Assembly: GCA_907163375.1 (NCBI GenBank)
Contig: CAJQUW010007962.1
Coordinates: forward strand, 236,001-300,000
DNA from: Prostheceraeus crozeri
Taxonomy: Eukaryota; Platyhelminthes; Polycladida; Euryleptidae
Length of the DNA: 64,000 nt
Direction: 5' to 3'
In this document: positions 43,541-56,159 of the stretch, one piece after another
Layout: the number at the start of each line of letters is the position of its first letter
How positions within the stretch are numbered: position 1 is the stretch's first letter
Notes under the pieces: model-generated
What the model saw: only the letters and a program-made list of their open reading frames with translations
The model's database searches: none
Told to the model about the DNA's origin: nothing
Position numbers and translations under genes: made by a program

Positions 43541-44298
43541 TACATGCAGTGGTGATGCCCAAAAACTGGAGGATGGGCGAATAATACCAGTTGCATAAGT
43601 TTATCGAATTCTGATTTGGCCACTTCAAATTTGATAGGAGAGAGAATGCGTGCCTTGCAGGACACAGGACCACCAGTAACGTCGATTGTGTGAGATACCG
43701 TAACCATTGAACCACAGTTATAATCTGGCGGATGAAGGAGGATCGGAAAGTCAGCAAGTTCAGGGTAATTTGCTTCAACGACACGGATGCGGATGGGAGA
43801 AGAACGGAGCGGTGTGAGGTCGGAGTAACGACTTGTGAGCGGATCGTGCAGTTGGCGTGAACGCATATCTAATTGCAGACCACTTGAAGTGATGAAGTCT
43901 GCCCCCAATATGGGGATGCTATCGGCAATAACGAAATTGACGGTAAATACCCGGCGCAAGCTTCGAAGAGTCACATCCAGAGAACATTGACCGTAAACTG
44001 CAATAGGTTGGTTGTTGACTCCAAGCAACTTAGTGTCGCAAGCAGTAATGAGCGTGCGAGGAACGTATGTGATAGGAATGAGGGAACGTTCGGCACCACT
44101 GTCGATCAAGAACGACATGCTTGATGACAGAACGTGAGTAGAAAGAGTCAGAGTGCAGGCCTGATCATGGTCATGGCTCGGACCGTACGCATGACCGATC
44201 AGTTTGACGGCGATGGGGCTCGTGACTGTTGCGGGGTTTGTTGTCCTCTCTGTACCATGGGTACAGTCTTTTGTGGCCACTGACACCATGAACGACAT
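43540..44298 (-). pseudogene. Gypsy protease and RT N-terminal region
   Basis: SFLIDSGAERSLIPITYV is the aspartic protease site (DSGA). ILGADFITSSGLQLDMRSR follows, then HTIDVTGGPVSCKARILSP and FEVAKSEFDKLMQL, the usual linker into the RT. Confidence 0.9.
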
Positions 44299-44331
44299 GT
44301 TCGAGCTTGAGACCCATACTATATATGGGCG

Positions 44332-44982
44332 TTACACACCTTGGGGCGTTGGTTGGCGTGAAATGGTCGTGGTGCGAAATCGTGAGATGGAATCGGATCG
44401 GGAGGCTGAGTTTGGACGACGACGACGTTGAATACCACAAACCGCGAACGGCGAGTCTAAAGCGGTTACGGCGAGCATGCTGTCCGCTATCTTTGCAAAC
44501 GTATCTATATCGACGTCTTCGTGTGCCACTAGAGCCGATCGAAGTGATGATGGCAAGGCAGAAAGGAGACGAGATTTGATAACGGCGTCGTCAGCTTTAA
44601 GTCCGACCTCAGAGAATCGCCTCTTTATATCCATAACGAACTGGGCGGGACGCCGATCGTTTAGTTGGATAGACGCGAGCGCCTCTTCGATCAGTTGAAA
44701 TCGGTTGGTGCGTAAGGATGTCAATACTGCCTCTTTGAGGTCGTCGTAAAGAGTCAAATCGGGGTCCAAGTCGCAGGCGATCTCCTCCGGTAAGGCGGAC
44801 AAGGCGTGGTGGAATCTTGTCCGAGATGACGTAACGTTGGCGAGGGCGAATTGGGACTCAAGTTGGCGGAACCATGTATCCGGGGACTTTCGGTAAAATG
44901 GAGGAGGTTTCACGGAGATTCTGGCGATTTGAGGTGAGGCAGGTTCGCTTTCGGTGGCAGTCAACATGGCGCAGTTGTTCAA
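44332..44982 (-). pseudogene. Gypsy gag region
   Basis: PPPFYRKSPDTWFRQLESQF, LALANVTSSRTRFHHALSAL-type text and LPSSLRSALVAHEDVDID match the capsid part of arthropod-type gypsy gag proteins. It starts shortly inside the 5' LTR. Confidence 0.88.
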
Positions 44983-45015
44983 AATGGCGTGGACGTAGGA
45001 CGCTCTGCTACCACT

Positions 45016-45190
45016 TGTAGAAGTCAGTATCTACTTATTTTGTGTCTTTATTCATCAAGCACGATTCTCATATACTTCAATACAAATAGGGAGAGAGAAG
45101 CGAGAAAGGGAAGTCGGCGAATGCAGCGTACGGGGAAAGTTAGCGCACGGCTCAGCGAGGAAATCATTTGTTCGGAGAAGAGCCGCTACA
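45016..45190 (-). repeat. Gypsy 5' LTR
   Basis: The partner of 40877-41051. Confidence 0.95.
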
Positions 45191-45320
45191 AATTCATCGT
45201 ATAAATTATATGAAAGCATAGAAATGTCTATGAAATGAACTTGTCGACGAAATGAACGTGTCGACGAAATGAACGTTCATAGTGTCGACGATATGAACCT
45301 GTCGACGAAAAGTACGACTC

Positions 45321-45322
<2 letters not shown>

Positions 45323-45415
<93 letters not shown>
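45323..45415. repeat. (TA)n microsatellite
   Basis: Nearly pure TA for over 90 bp, directly abutting the end of foldback element M2. Confidence 0.97.
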
Positions 45416-45416
<1 letters not shown>

Positions 45417-45529
45417 ATGATGAATTTCGCCATTGGCCGGTAGAATAAATAAATGAAAAGAAAGACAATGCCAATAAATAAGATCTTATTATGACAATAT
45501 TTCGACTGTCTCTTTTACAAGTCTGATGG

Positions 45530-45573
<44 letters not shown>

Positions 45574-45600
45574 CGCATTTTCGGAGGATAATTTCCAGAT
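45416..45600 (-). mobile_element. Probable PLE terminal fragment
   Basis: The complement of 45498-45531 reads GACTTGTAAAAGAGACAGTC then GAAATATTGTC: a helix II-like hairpin followed by GAAA and a GTC, as in the hammerhead motifs, but without a CUGANGA box. A second TA tract (45539-45570) follows. No coding sequence. Confidence 0.4.
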
Positions 45601-45719
45601 TCATGAAAAAAATTCCAGACTCATTGATAATCCCGATTTGCCCTAATTCACCCAAAAATTTGGTTTGATTAACGTAACGGAAGAAAAAATTTGGAAGAAA
45701 GAACAGCTGGGCTGTATTC

Positions 45720-47560
45720 GGCAATCAGAGAGACAATGACAGAGTCTAACGAACAGACCGGAACCACCCAGAGGACACTCCTATTTACGGATGAAAAGCA
45801 AAGTCACTACAGTCTGAAGAGAAGATGAAGATATGCAGGAGCGAGCAGGGGGACATGAAATATGGCTGCAGGAGAAATAATGATTGATTGAGCAGTGTGC
45901 ACAAGCAGAGACACGCCAAGCACAGATATCAATACAAAATGGGAACCGAAGCAACGATTTTTTCAAGATCGAGATGGACACCTGCTCCAGACATCCGAGG
46001 AGACCAAGGAGAGATGGACTGAGTACTGTCGGGACCTACATGCGTAGACGCATGATTGTGACAGCACAGCAGTGACAGAAATCGAAGACATATCACTACA
46101 AGACGACGACAGAAATGGCGAAATACTCGGGTGTCAAGTCGAAATAGCGAGCAAGAATCTAAAGCTACACAAGGCTACAGATGACATCACAGGAAAGATG
46201 CGACATGCAGGTGGAGTGGAATAGGCAGAGGAGGTGCTCATTATATGCAGGCAAGCATAGTCTGAAGAGAAAGTTTCTGGTAAGTGGTGGAACAAGTCGG
46301 TTATAGTGACGCTGCCAAAGAAAGGAGATCTAAGCGTTCTTGATGATCATCCTAGAGCGTCCGAAAGCTTCTATCGAGCCATTCTTGGTAAAAGAACAAA
46401 CAGGCTTCCGTAGAGAACGCATTACTGTGCAACAGATCCTTGCTGATGGTCTGCTTCATAGATTTCTCAAAGGCTTTCGGTAACATTCGGAAAGACGCCA
46501 TGTGGGCAGTGCTGAAATCATACGGAGTGGATGCTAAGATTATTCACATTTTGATGAGTATATACTATAGCGTCAAGACTGCAATTAGATTCGGAAATTA
46601 AACTGATGACTGGTTCAGACAAGGATTCCAGACAGGCGATCCTCTGTGACCTGTTACCGTATATTACTTTGTATACCTGGAACGTATTACAACAATTCGG
46701 CAGGGGTGTCAATTCAGGGACGGCCTATCAAGACAAGAACCCAAGACTTGTCGATGAAAGAACACTTTAGGATGAAAGTTGGTAAGAGCTGGAGAATAGC
46801 CTAAACTTCGTTTCTTCAGATACAGGAAGATGTGGACATAAGATAAACACCGAAAAAACGAAGGGATTTGTGATAATAGAGACAAGTAAAAAAAGCAGAG
46901 ATTTCGACCAACAGTGCAATCGAAACAGTCCGCAAGTTCACCTATCTTGGAATCAAGATAGATGGCGAGAAATGTGCAATGAAATTCGTCAGCGTATGGG
47001 CATGGCCAGACATGGCATTCAGGACGTTAGCAGGTTTTGTCAAAATATGGAGGATTCACGCGATTAGCATGAGAACTACAATGCAGTGTTGCAAACGTGT
47101 GTTTCTAGCGTGCTGATGCTTACTTCGGAAGCGTGACGCTGAGAAAGACGGATAAGCGGCGTCTCGATGCCTTTGCGTTGCGGTGCTTCCGAGGGATTTT
47201 AGGTGTTAGATGGTTTCACCGCACCACTAATTATGAAGTCCTGAGAAGAGTAGAACCAAAGTTACGGCTTGAGTAGATGAATAATAAGCGCAAAATGAGT
47301 CTGTTCGACCACATCTGTCGCATGGAAGATAGTTGCCTAGTAAAGAACGTGCTGTCTGACATCGCGAATGGCAACAATCGTACAGCTGATCCATGATGTG
47401 GTGGACAGAAAGCATCAAAGGTTGGTGCGAAGCTGACCTACACGCGATAGCTACAATGACAGAGACCGGCGGAAAATAGCCGAACGTGTACTTGAGGACA
47501 CCAACGAATGATTCGACCTCCTCGCAAATCAAGCAAAGTGAGTAAAATGATTTAAGGAAC
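45720..47560 (+). mobile_element. RTE-like LINE relic
   Basis: A heavily decayed plus-strand ORF2. Readable scraps, all in different frames, include LKSYGVDAKIIHILMSIYYS, FRQGFQTGDPL (block 5), NTEKTKGFVII, VRKFTYLGIKIDGEKCAM, IRQRMGMARHGIQDVSRF, LRKTDKRRLDAFALRCFRGI, LGVRWFHRTTNYEVLRRVE and SLFDHICRMEDSCLVKNVL. This succession is the RT palm-to-C-terminus of a widespread RTE-like LINE. The YADD site was not located. The start near 45720 is approximate; the region is old. Confidence 0.75.
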
Positions 47561-48480
47561 CAACTGCTTGTTTAGTTAGTAGTTCTGACCAGTGTATTGG
47601 AACCTTTTGTTGTAAATGAACGAGGTTCTTAGTCGTTCACTAGCAAGCGAAGGAGCTTAGCAAACGGGATTTCCTAGTAACTGTCACTGAGATGAACTAA
47701 TACTTTTCTGTTCATGAAACTGATGAACGAACTGAACTGATGCTTCTCAGCTCATCTTACATTTACTATGGGAGAGATTAATTCTCATATCGCTTTCTGC
47801 TGTTAAGAGATAGACAGCCGTTTGGAGCAAATTTCGCTCAGACAAATCCGTTCTATTCGTGAACACATTATAATACAATGTAGATGAGTAGACTAAAGAT
47901 CAGACCAGACAGGGATTTTTAAGGTCATTTTAGCCGGCGTAGCGCCGCATAAGAATTTTCGTGCGCCTTCTGAAATATTTCATAAAATTTCTCTCGATTT
48001 CTGCAGGGTGAAAAGTTATAGGCTGTGGTAAAATTCCAAGTAATCATGACTTCAAATAAAAACGAGTTATACATTTCTGGGATATAGGCTAATTAACTAC
48101 TTGATGAATTTAGTAGTTTAGGGTATGTAGCCATCTTTCCAGGAATCCGGGATTTGGAATTGGAATTGAATCCCTGTAGTAGCAGTTTTTTATGAATGTC
48201 AAAATCGCTTTGTGAGACAAAGGCCAATCAGGCACAGTTGCTTTCAAACTTGACAGAATGACAAAGTAGGCTTATGAGAAAGAATGACAGACACTATGAA
48301 GAATAGACTTCTTTGATTCTCGATGTGGTCAACGAACGCCAAGTCCCAGAACTTTGATGCCTTTCATCAAAGTGAACAAAAGGGAAATGAGTGACTTGAG
48401 TGTTTCAGTAGAACTAAACGGCATAGCGTAAAATTTTTAAATAAACAGGCGAACTGATTGAACGAACAAAATAGTTGAAT
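47561..48480. other. Unassigned DNA
   Basis: No gene or repeat boundary recognised. Several GAACGA/CGTTCA pairs occur but no defined inverted repeat. Confidence 0.45.
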
Positions 48481-48489
48481 GAACGATGA

Positions 48490-51330
48490 ATTATTTAGTG
48501 ACGTTTCGGTCTCTTACACGGACCATTTTCAAGCTCGGGCGGACCATCCCAACTTGGGCGGAAATTGACGGATGCTGAACTGGACGAAGCCATCACATAC
48601 ATTCATTTACATCAGAAAGTGTTTATTGATGATGAGCACATTGAGCGTACATCGCCTCCTTCGACAGCTCCTCAAACTACTCCTCATTTCATTCATCTAC
48701 TTTCCAAGCTTCGACGGTTCCATCTCTCACAGCAAATTCTGGAAGATCGGTTGCGGTGGAATTAGCTGATCAATTCACTCAAACTGCGTTCGTTCCTTAA
48801 ACAGGCATTGCAGAGGGTCCAAACGAATACCAGCAGTGCTTCGGTGAGTCCTTGTCGGTAGACCATCTGGCACTGGAGTTGCTTGTCAAAGTGATAGCAA
48901 GATTCCTTTTCCTTCATCATTAACGTTATTCACCGATGATGCGTCTCTTGTTGATCTTACGGAATCTTCTTCAATCGCAACTGTGGATCTCGACAAAGTT
49001 GCTCAAGAAAATCGATCACCTGTCAAATTGCGACAGACGATTCTAGCATCCAATCCTTCTTGTGCTTCGACTCGCAATCCCGCTGAATGCCAACGTAACT
49101 CCAACGTGAATTTATCGCAGACTAGTCTCGTAATTGGTGATTCGAATTTGCAGCGTCTTGTGTTATCAGACTGTTCTGCTCATGCCCCATCGATGGAAAA
49201 TTGAGTGTTCTGAAGCAATTTTGTTTGGCAATCAAAAGTATTCATAACAATATCAAGAGTTTTGTAATAAGTTCATCCTTACTTTATTGTGAAAACAAAT
49301 CATCAACAAATTTTACTGACTTGCGTACTATAATTTACAATGTTCGTCGAGCATTTCCTGACGTATGAGTAGGAATAGTTTTAAATGTGTTGCTGGATGT
49401 CGCATCACTGGAGAGCAAAGATAGCGTTATTGAATTGGATGACATCGTCAGCTCTCGTGCACCAAAAGGATGCACAGTTTTGAGAGCCCTCAGATTTCTC
49501 ATGTACGGGTATAAAATGAAGTAAGCATGTCAGAGAATGCATTGTTGATAGTATCAAGGATTTTTTTATGGTAACTCTGGTTAGGTCTGAGACCAACCAA
49601 AATTGCGATGTTGCTTCTACAGGCAATGTAAATTTTATTAATGCTGCTGCTAATTTTGTTTCAAATTCAGCCACTTGCTCGTGGCTCAGATATTCCCAAA
49701 TATTTATACCGATGCCTGTTGATTGCAGAAGTATTCACAGAAAAATTGTTAGTGCTGTTGACGAATTGCTGAGGAAGTATAAGTGGAATTTTTCCTCGTA
49801 TAGAAAGTAAAAGCACCAAAGAACCACCAGACTATGTTCCATATGTGTCATAATATACGTCGTGCTGTTTTGTCTATGCAATTTCCCCCCTTGAATTTTA
49901 ATGAAGGCCCTTTTGTCAAAATTTGATGTCACATCTCTACAAAAGAACTTTCATTAGCAAACGTACATTTGATGCTCTAGTCCCTTCATCTAATTGTAAG
50001 TCACGTGCTTTTTATGTTACCAAAGGCCCACAAATAGACCTGGTCTTTTTTAAGATATGCCTCCTGGGCGACCGTTTATTTCGGACTGCAACAGATACTC
50101 GCGCTTGTGTATCTTGTTCGGAATTTTTTTTAGCACCTATTGTTAAAACTTCAGATAGCTACGTGGGAGATTCTATGCATCTAATTTATGCTCTAAGTGG
50201 CGTTAATGTATGGACATTACCTCTCTACACACCAATGTTCCTATTGAAGAAAGTATTGAGGCAGTTGCTCGCGCTTTCCTTACATATCAAGACCTAAAGC
50301 GTCCAGATCTGAGACTTTTGACACTTTCGCGACATATTTTGACAAGTAGCACGTTTGTATTCAATGGCGATAATTTCAAGAAACTCATGGCGTGGCCAAC
50401 TCTTAGGGCGTCTGTCGCCAACATTTTTTTGATTGAATGGGAGCAACGTATTTTGCTATTAAAAAAAACGCCCATTTGTTTGGAAGAGATACATTGACGA
50501 TGTACTTGGCAATTGAGATTTTTCCGAAAGTGATCTTTTCGATTTTAATAGTTTTGTTAACCAGCTTTATCCATGTATCAAAGTAACTTTAAATCATAAT
50601 TTAAAAAAGATCAGATTTTTGAATTTAGAATTGTATAAATCTTATAATAAGTTGCTGCATCGGATCGGTTTTAAAAGTCTTGATAGACATTGTCTACTAC
50701 GTCAAAAGTCCTACCATCCATGTCATGTATTTAAAAGTATTATTTATGATCATGTATACAGATGGGCTTCTCACAGCTCCTGTTATCAAGATTTCAAAGA
50801 TACGAAAAGAATTGTACAAAAGAGCTGAAAATAACAGGGTTACAGCAGGAGTGCTGTGATAACGGTTGTCCGTGCTGCTTTTTTTCGCTCAAAGCAGACT
50901 ACCGTTTTTTGGAACACATGCTTTCTATCGTGTGATTGTCATATATGTATGTACGGTGCTCCTTGTAATTATGTTGTAAATAGTTTTAACACTCCTTTCC
51001 CGTTTGTGTATAGAATTCAATGTACAGACTTTAACATTATGTATGCAATTATTTGACAAAACTGAAAGGTGACCTATGAAGGTCAAACATCGAGATGCCT
51101 GGCTAAGCGCATCTCTGAGATCGAATGAAAAGTCTCATCATGACACTTCCGTTGCAAATCATTTTAACTCTATGTGTAATTCATCTCATTTTACTTTCTT
51201 TACTGTCGAACACTGTCCTACCCTGAAAGGAGATTGCTGAAAGAGAACGTTTCCATTAAACGAATGTGTGCCCTCTCTTATTAATGGTCTAAACCAAGAG
51301 ATGAATAAATGTAGCAAGATTGGTTTTATT
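48490..51330 (+). mobile_element. Penelope-like element 4, decayed
   Basis: It starts with a terminal-type sequence. The complement of 48499-48533 reads GGTCCGTGTAAGAGACCGAA then ACGTC: a GGTC/GACC hairpin, GAAA and CGTC, a worn hammerhead-like motif on the opposite strand. Scattered RT and GIY-YIG scraps follow on the plus strand. Many stops. Confidence 0.7.
49900..51330 (+). pseudogene. PLE 4 RT/GIY-YIG relic
   Basis: MDITSLHTNVPIEESIEAVA (50207 onward, first Asp region), LTSSTFVFNGDNFKKLMAWP, FVWKRYIDDVLGN (catalytic YIDD near 50490), IRFLNLELYK, then after more breaks YRIQCTDFNIMY and YEGQTSRCLAKRISE (GIY-YIG remnant, YEG for YIG near 51075) and SHHDTSVANHFNSMC. The order agrees with PLE 3 but the protein belongs to a different, older copy. 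48565-49800 contains open scraps I cannot place with certainty. Confidence 0.7.
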
Positions 51331-53414
51331 GTGCCACATAGCAATTGTAGCAATCGTGTACTGCGCTATTGTCAGAAAGAGTTGTCTATTATCATTACCT
51401 TCACTGTATGTGGAATTGATAAAGCTTCTTACACAATACAGCGAAACCGGTCTTCCACGTTATCAACAGTCTCTCTTTTTTTTGAATTCCTGAACGTCAG
51501 TGCGATGATTTCTGTAAATAATATATCTATATACATAGATGTATCAAAATAAATAAAATATACAAGGACAACAAAATAGATGTCATTTCTGACAAATATC
51601 ACATATAACATCTTTTTATTGGCCATGTCTATTTTAATTATTTTGAACTAATCGGCCAAAGGCGAATTTTATTATTGATATCATGTATGTATTAATTATC
51701 ATCAGTTATATATACAACAAAAATTATTGGATCAACATATATTAATGAAACTGTAAGTTTCACGAATGTAGAAGCAACCGATTTTCAAACACGAACAAAT
51801 AAAAATGAATTACAAGCTAATCAATTTGACTTAATGAGCGTGGGACATAAGCAAAATGATTTCTCATCGACGAACATAGGAGATGAATGCGAGGAGAGGA
51901 ACTTTCGTATCGACTAAATGAGAAGTAGACGCAGCTGATGAAAACGCAGAAAATCAATCACTCAAAGCACAGCATTGTTTACGCATACCGGTAGGCCTAC
52001 GAAAACAAATGAATATGCATAGCCGTCGGGATAAGCAAGAGCATCACTTGTCTTTGGTCTCGCCAAAATTCGCGTTACTGTCACGACTTTATGATTGAAT
52101 TTTGACAAATTTCGAAGGAATTCAAGCAGAAGGGATTCAAGCAGCTCTTTGAAATAATCTTAATTTTTATGGGTGTATCGGTCAACATCGACTGGGAACC
52201 TAAACCTCTTGACTTCCCCACACAATGTTTTCAATAAGCTCAAGATCAAGAATTTCTTGAATCACAGTTAACTTGGCTTTAGCATTTGAAAAGCATAGAT
52301 AATTGCAGGTGTCATGGTTTGCCAATAGCTGTCATGGCTTGAGAACACTAGTTGAAAACGTGATTTAACACGTCCAAAATCGTGGAGCGATGGAGCCATC
52401 TCCTATTGTAGGAGACTAGCAGATCCCCTGTGTGCGCATTACATTACAGCTGTCACACACAAAGGCCAAAAAAGTCTTTGATTTTAATGCTGTTCTACTT
52501 CAGCGCATGTTTCTTTAGTCACTGGCACAACTTCGATTACAGATTTTATTCAAAAAAAGAAATTCAATGATGACCTCTTCGTCAACTTATCTAAATGACG
52601 GCAAATAAAACCTTGGCATTCATTGCCCAACACCGTTGTCAACGAGGAGTGAGCATGAGAATAATTTGGTGACTAATTCGTGATGACTGAAGACCTGTTG
52701 CAAGACGGCAATCTTTTGGTCAGTTTTCATTTTACACCATTCAAAAGAAAAACAGGCTTATGTAACTAATTATAAGATTTCTTGTGCATGATGGAAGAAA
52801 TTTTTGAACCTTCATTCACAAATTTACTTTTTGACGGAATTGCTCTTACATAAATAGCACTAGTGTCCAAACTCAACTGAACAAATCATCGTTGGTGTTT
52901 ATTAAAGGACATTGAAGATCAAGGGAATCTGAACTGGGAAACGAGTATTCAAATGTAGCTCGCTTTCTGCTACTATCGATAAAATGCTCAAAATATCAGA
53001 ATCATGATTGTTTTGCTTGCATAAAGCTTCAAGTTGTAATTTCGTGTAAATAGGTAAACAGTCTGTGGATGTCTTGCTGTTACCAGCTATATCCACTAAC
53101 ATAATTCAAAATGTTCCACGAAGTTATATGACAGTGTAAATCATTCAATCGGGGGGCAGATGCAAATGCGGGAAACTACACATTTGATCGAATAACATGC
53201 ATGCCGAAAAGGAATATAGCTACTTGTCAATTTCATAGAGCACATGCTGATGTGCTATGCCGGATGTTTCCGCTATTAGCTGATGAAATAGAAAGTTATA
53301 TATTTTTAAGAAATTCATACTATTGATTATACAATATCAAGTAGAATACAAATCTAATGGAAACTTTTTGTGAAATTCTGAAGTATATAATTGTTTATTC
53401 CAAGCTTCCCCGGC
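51331..53414. other. Unassigned DNA
   Basis: AT-rich sequence without recognised genes, inverted repeats or tandem arrays beyond short A/T runs. Confidence 0.45.
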
Positions 53415-53417
53415 TAT

Positions 53418-53649
53418 GGGGCTGTTCATTAACTAAAATTCTGCCGACAGAAAATTAAACCGATTTAATATTCTGCCGGCAGAATATTCAGCCGACTTTA
53501 TGAACGACGGTATAACACCGAAACTGGCAGAATGTTCAGTCGGTTTCGGTATTATACCATCGTTCATTAAGTCGGCAGAATATTCTGCCGGTAGAATATT
53601 AAATCGGTTTAATTTTCTGTCGGCAGAATTTTAGTTAATGAACAGCCCC
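53418..53649. mobile_element. Palindromic MITE, 232 bp
   Basis: The whole element folds on itself. It begins GGGGCTGTTCATTAACTAAA and ends with the exact complement. TAT occurs immediately outside both ends (53415-53417, 53650-53652), a probable 3-bp target duplication compatible with a PIF/Harbinger-type MITE. Motifs TTCTGCCGGCAGAA and TTCTGCCGACAGAA alternate in the arms. The ends do not resemble the Harbinger copy at 12156. Confidence 0.85.
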
Positions 53650-53652
53650 TAT

Positions 53653-56139
53653 GTCAATCTGTAGTAGATTCTGAGCGTTCAATCTACTGTTATATTTCAT
53701 TTTTCTACAAAAATGCAAAAGTATGCATATCTCTGCAAAACTGAAGAATGTATGGCAATGGAATTGTGAATTACATGTGCTATGTCCCACTGATCTCATG
53801 GAGATGTATGACCAATCACCACGCATCAGAAGCTGAGTATTCACTGCATCTTCAGTTAGAGGAATGCACAGCATTTGACACCTGTAGACTAGAACGTTCC
53901 CTCTTGAAATTAGTGAGATGATATACATACTGATCAGGTGCACAGTCTCGGTGACTGCGAAGCACTCACCGCATGCCCAAATACAATGACCATCAATCAT
54001 AAAGTAAAAGAGTTCAAATAGCTTTCATTCATTTTTGAGAGCATCTTTACATGCATAGAAATCAGATTGTTTTACTGTATTAGGCTAGAAGGGTCATCAG
54101 CTGATTTCAGGAGGTCATTAAAGCTGCTCGGAGTCCCGAAATTTTAGCGCGAATTCAAAATGTCGGACTTGTATTTATGAAGCATGAAGTCACGTGTGAT
54201 AAATACCAATGAAGGAAATAATCCGCCTAGTTATTAGCAGATCATTACATAAAAAAGTCACCGAAATGAGAGGAGGGCCGATTCAAATTTAGGCGCGAAA
54301 CTTTTTTAATGTTTTGTCACTATTATCTGAAATTACATGCTTGTCAAAGAAATTGATGAATTATAACAACTATGTTGTGGTTAATTCTTGTAAATTATTT
54401 TTTCTATCTAAAATAAAAATAATGCCGAACGAGCATTGTTTTAGTGCACGCGAATTGGCCGGCGCGAATATGATTGGAGAGGTCACCTCTCTCAGCTATC
54501 TCTCTGCGAACGCACAGAAACTCGTGAGCTTTTATAAAAACTTGGATCATTTAATAGGCATACGGCTTTGATAATTAGACGGTTAGATCACTTGGGATTG
54601 TAGTGGGAGCGTTTATACATAAGATTTTTAGGAAATATTTCCGCTTTCCTCAACACAGTTTGTTTTTCAGAGTTGAAGATTGATTTGCAATGGGTGATGA
54701 ATTTATCAACGCTCGTCGTCTTACCAAATGTAAATCTGAGTTGTGCATTTAATGCCGCGTTATCCCACTGTCGGTTGTTTGAAAGAAGAGGCATATGCGG
54801 TGAGTCGAAATTGTCTTAGTCTCATCTAAATACGAGAAGCATGCAACCCATATAACCTATGTAAACCCATAACGGTTGATTAAATGTGATGGGCTACGAA
54901 TTTGATATTTGAGCAATACAGAAATAAGTGGACTCAAGAGATGATGCACGCGTAGAAACAGATGGTTCTGTCTGATCTGTATTTTGGCCATTCTTTAGCT
55001 CACCAGCATGATATTTTCTGAGAATCGTTCCGTAACACACTGAAATGCATTAGCTATTACAGATGCTAGGCGTTTCACTAATTCGTAAGCATTTTGAGTG
55101 ATATTTCTCCGGACAGGTGGCCGATTTCTGAAAATAATGAAAGGACACCAAAATTTTTGCATCGTTTCCAGTATTTTACCATGTCCTTGTATCATTTTCT
55201 GTAGGCTTTCATTTGTTGATGACCACGAAAAGAATGTGGTTTGGGAAATGAGATGACATTGTATATAAAAATGATAATTTAAATACACCAACAGCAATTG
55301 CAATTTCACAGACCAGGAAATCGAACTCAACAAACGAAGGACTACCGAAACTGATTGAATGTAGCATGGTAGTTGACCTGATGCGTACAACTTCCTGGGT
55401 TTGAATTGAAACCTCTCATTGATAATTAATCAAATGTGGTAGATAAAATATTGCTGAAAATTTCTGTGGGGATGACTACCTGCCATGGACAACGTATATA
55501 TCGTAGATTAAGAAGTAGGTATGAAATGAATCTGGAATGTGGGTGCAGTTTCGATTTCATTAAATGAACTCTGTTATCGAACAAACAAGAAAATTACTCA
55601 TGATGCAGTTCATAAAATCCAGTTATGTGTTTTGAATTCCTCTATCTTACAGTGAGACCTCGGAAAGAAAATCACGACCCGGTATCTCCTATCAACGGTT
55701 GCGAAGCGAGGTTCCGAAGGTACGATGACTGTGGCCAACCAATGACGGGACGGCTAAACATTATTCTGTGGGATTGCATTTTGATGGACAACCTGAGGTG
55801 AGGAATATGGTTACCGTTTGCACGTACAATGATTCAGTAGCACTTCACTTCGCTTTTGAGTATAACGGTGGCGGCGGAGCCCCGGGAAAATGCCATTTTG
55901 TGATTTATTTTTTGCTAGTATGTTAAACGAGCAAAAAAATGTCTATTGATTTCAACTGCTACTATTATGAACTTTTTTGAGCCCACCATTTCTATTAATT
56001 TCTTCGAATATTAATTGATAGTAACCAATATGATTCAGTGCCTGCCACCCGGTTTTAACCGGGGAATAAATTTCGGCTTTTTTAAAACAAAAAACTCAAT
56101 CAAGTAGTAAGGAAAATGCTCCCAAGGAACAAATAATTC
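53653..56139. other. Unassigned DNA
   Basis: No protein family recognised in any frame. A few GGCGCGAA motifs at 54140-54470 are not organised as a repeat. Confidence 0.45.
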
Positions 56140-56159
56140 GCTTCCTATCATAGCATTTC

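Larger units (their letters stand above)
40877..45190 (-). mobile_element. Ty3/gypsy LTR element, short LTRs (fossil, recent)
   Basis: LTRs of 175 bp (40877-41051 and 45016-45190) start TGTAGAAG and end CGCTACA. They differ at two adjacent bases. AATT is duplicated at both sides (40873-40876 and 45191-45194). A purine-rich tract (complement of 41052-41066) lies inside the 3' LTR. Minus-strand internal region: gag, protease, RT, RNase H, integrase. It looks nearly whole, is broken at a few points, and is very young. It is inserted in foldback element M2. Confidence 0.95.
40508..45322. mobile_element. Foldback element M2, split by gypsy
   Basis: It begins GGATCTAGTCATTTTCGTCG at 40508, is interrupted at 40877-45190 by an LTR element, and ends at 45322 with the complement of GGGAGTCGTACTTTTCGTCG. 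Without the insertion it is about 500 bp. It is the same family as M1, lying in inverted orientation to it. Confidence 0.82.

Noticed and set aside
53635-54000. 121-codon minus-strand frame
   Set aside because: It overlaps the end of the palindromic MITE and has no family features or codon bias.
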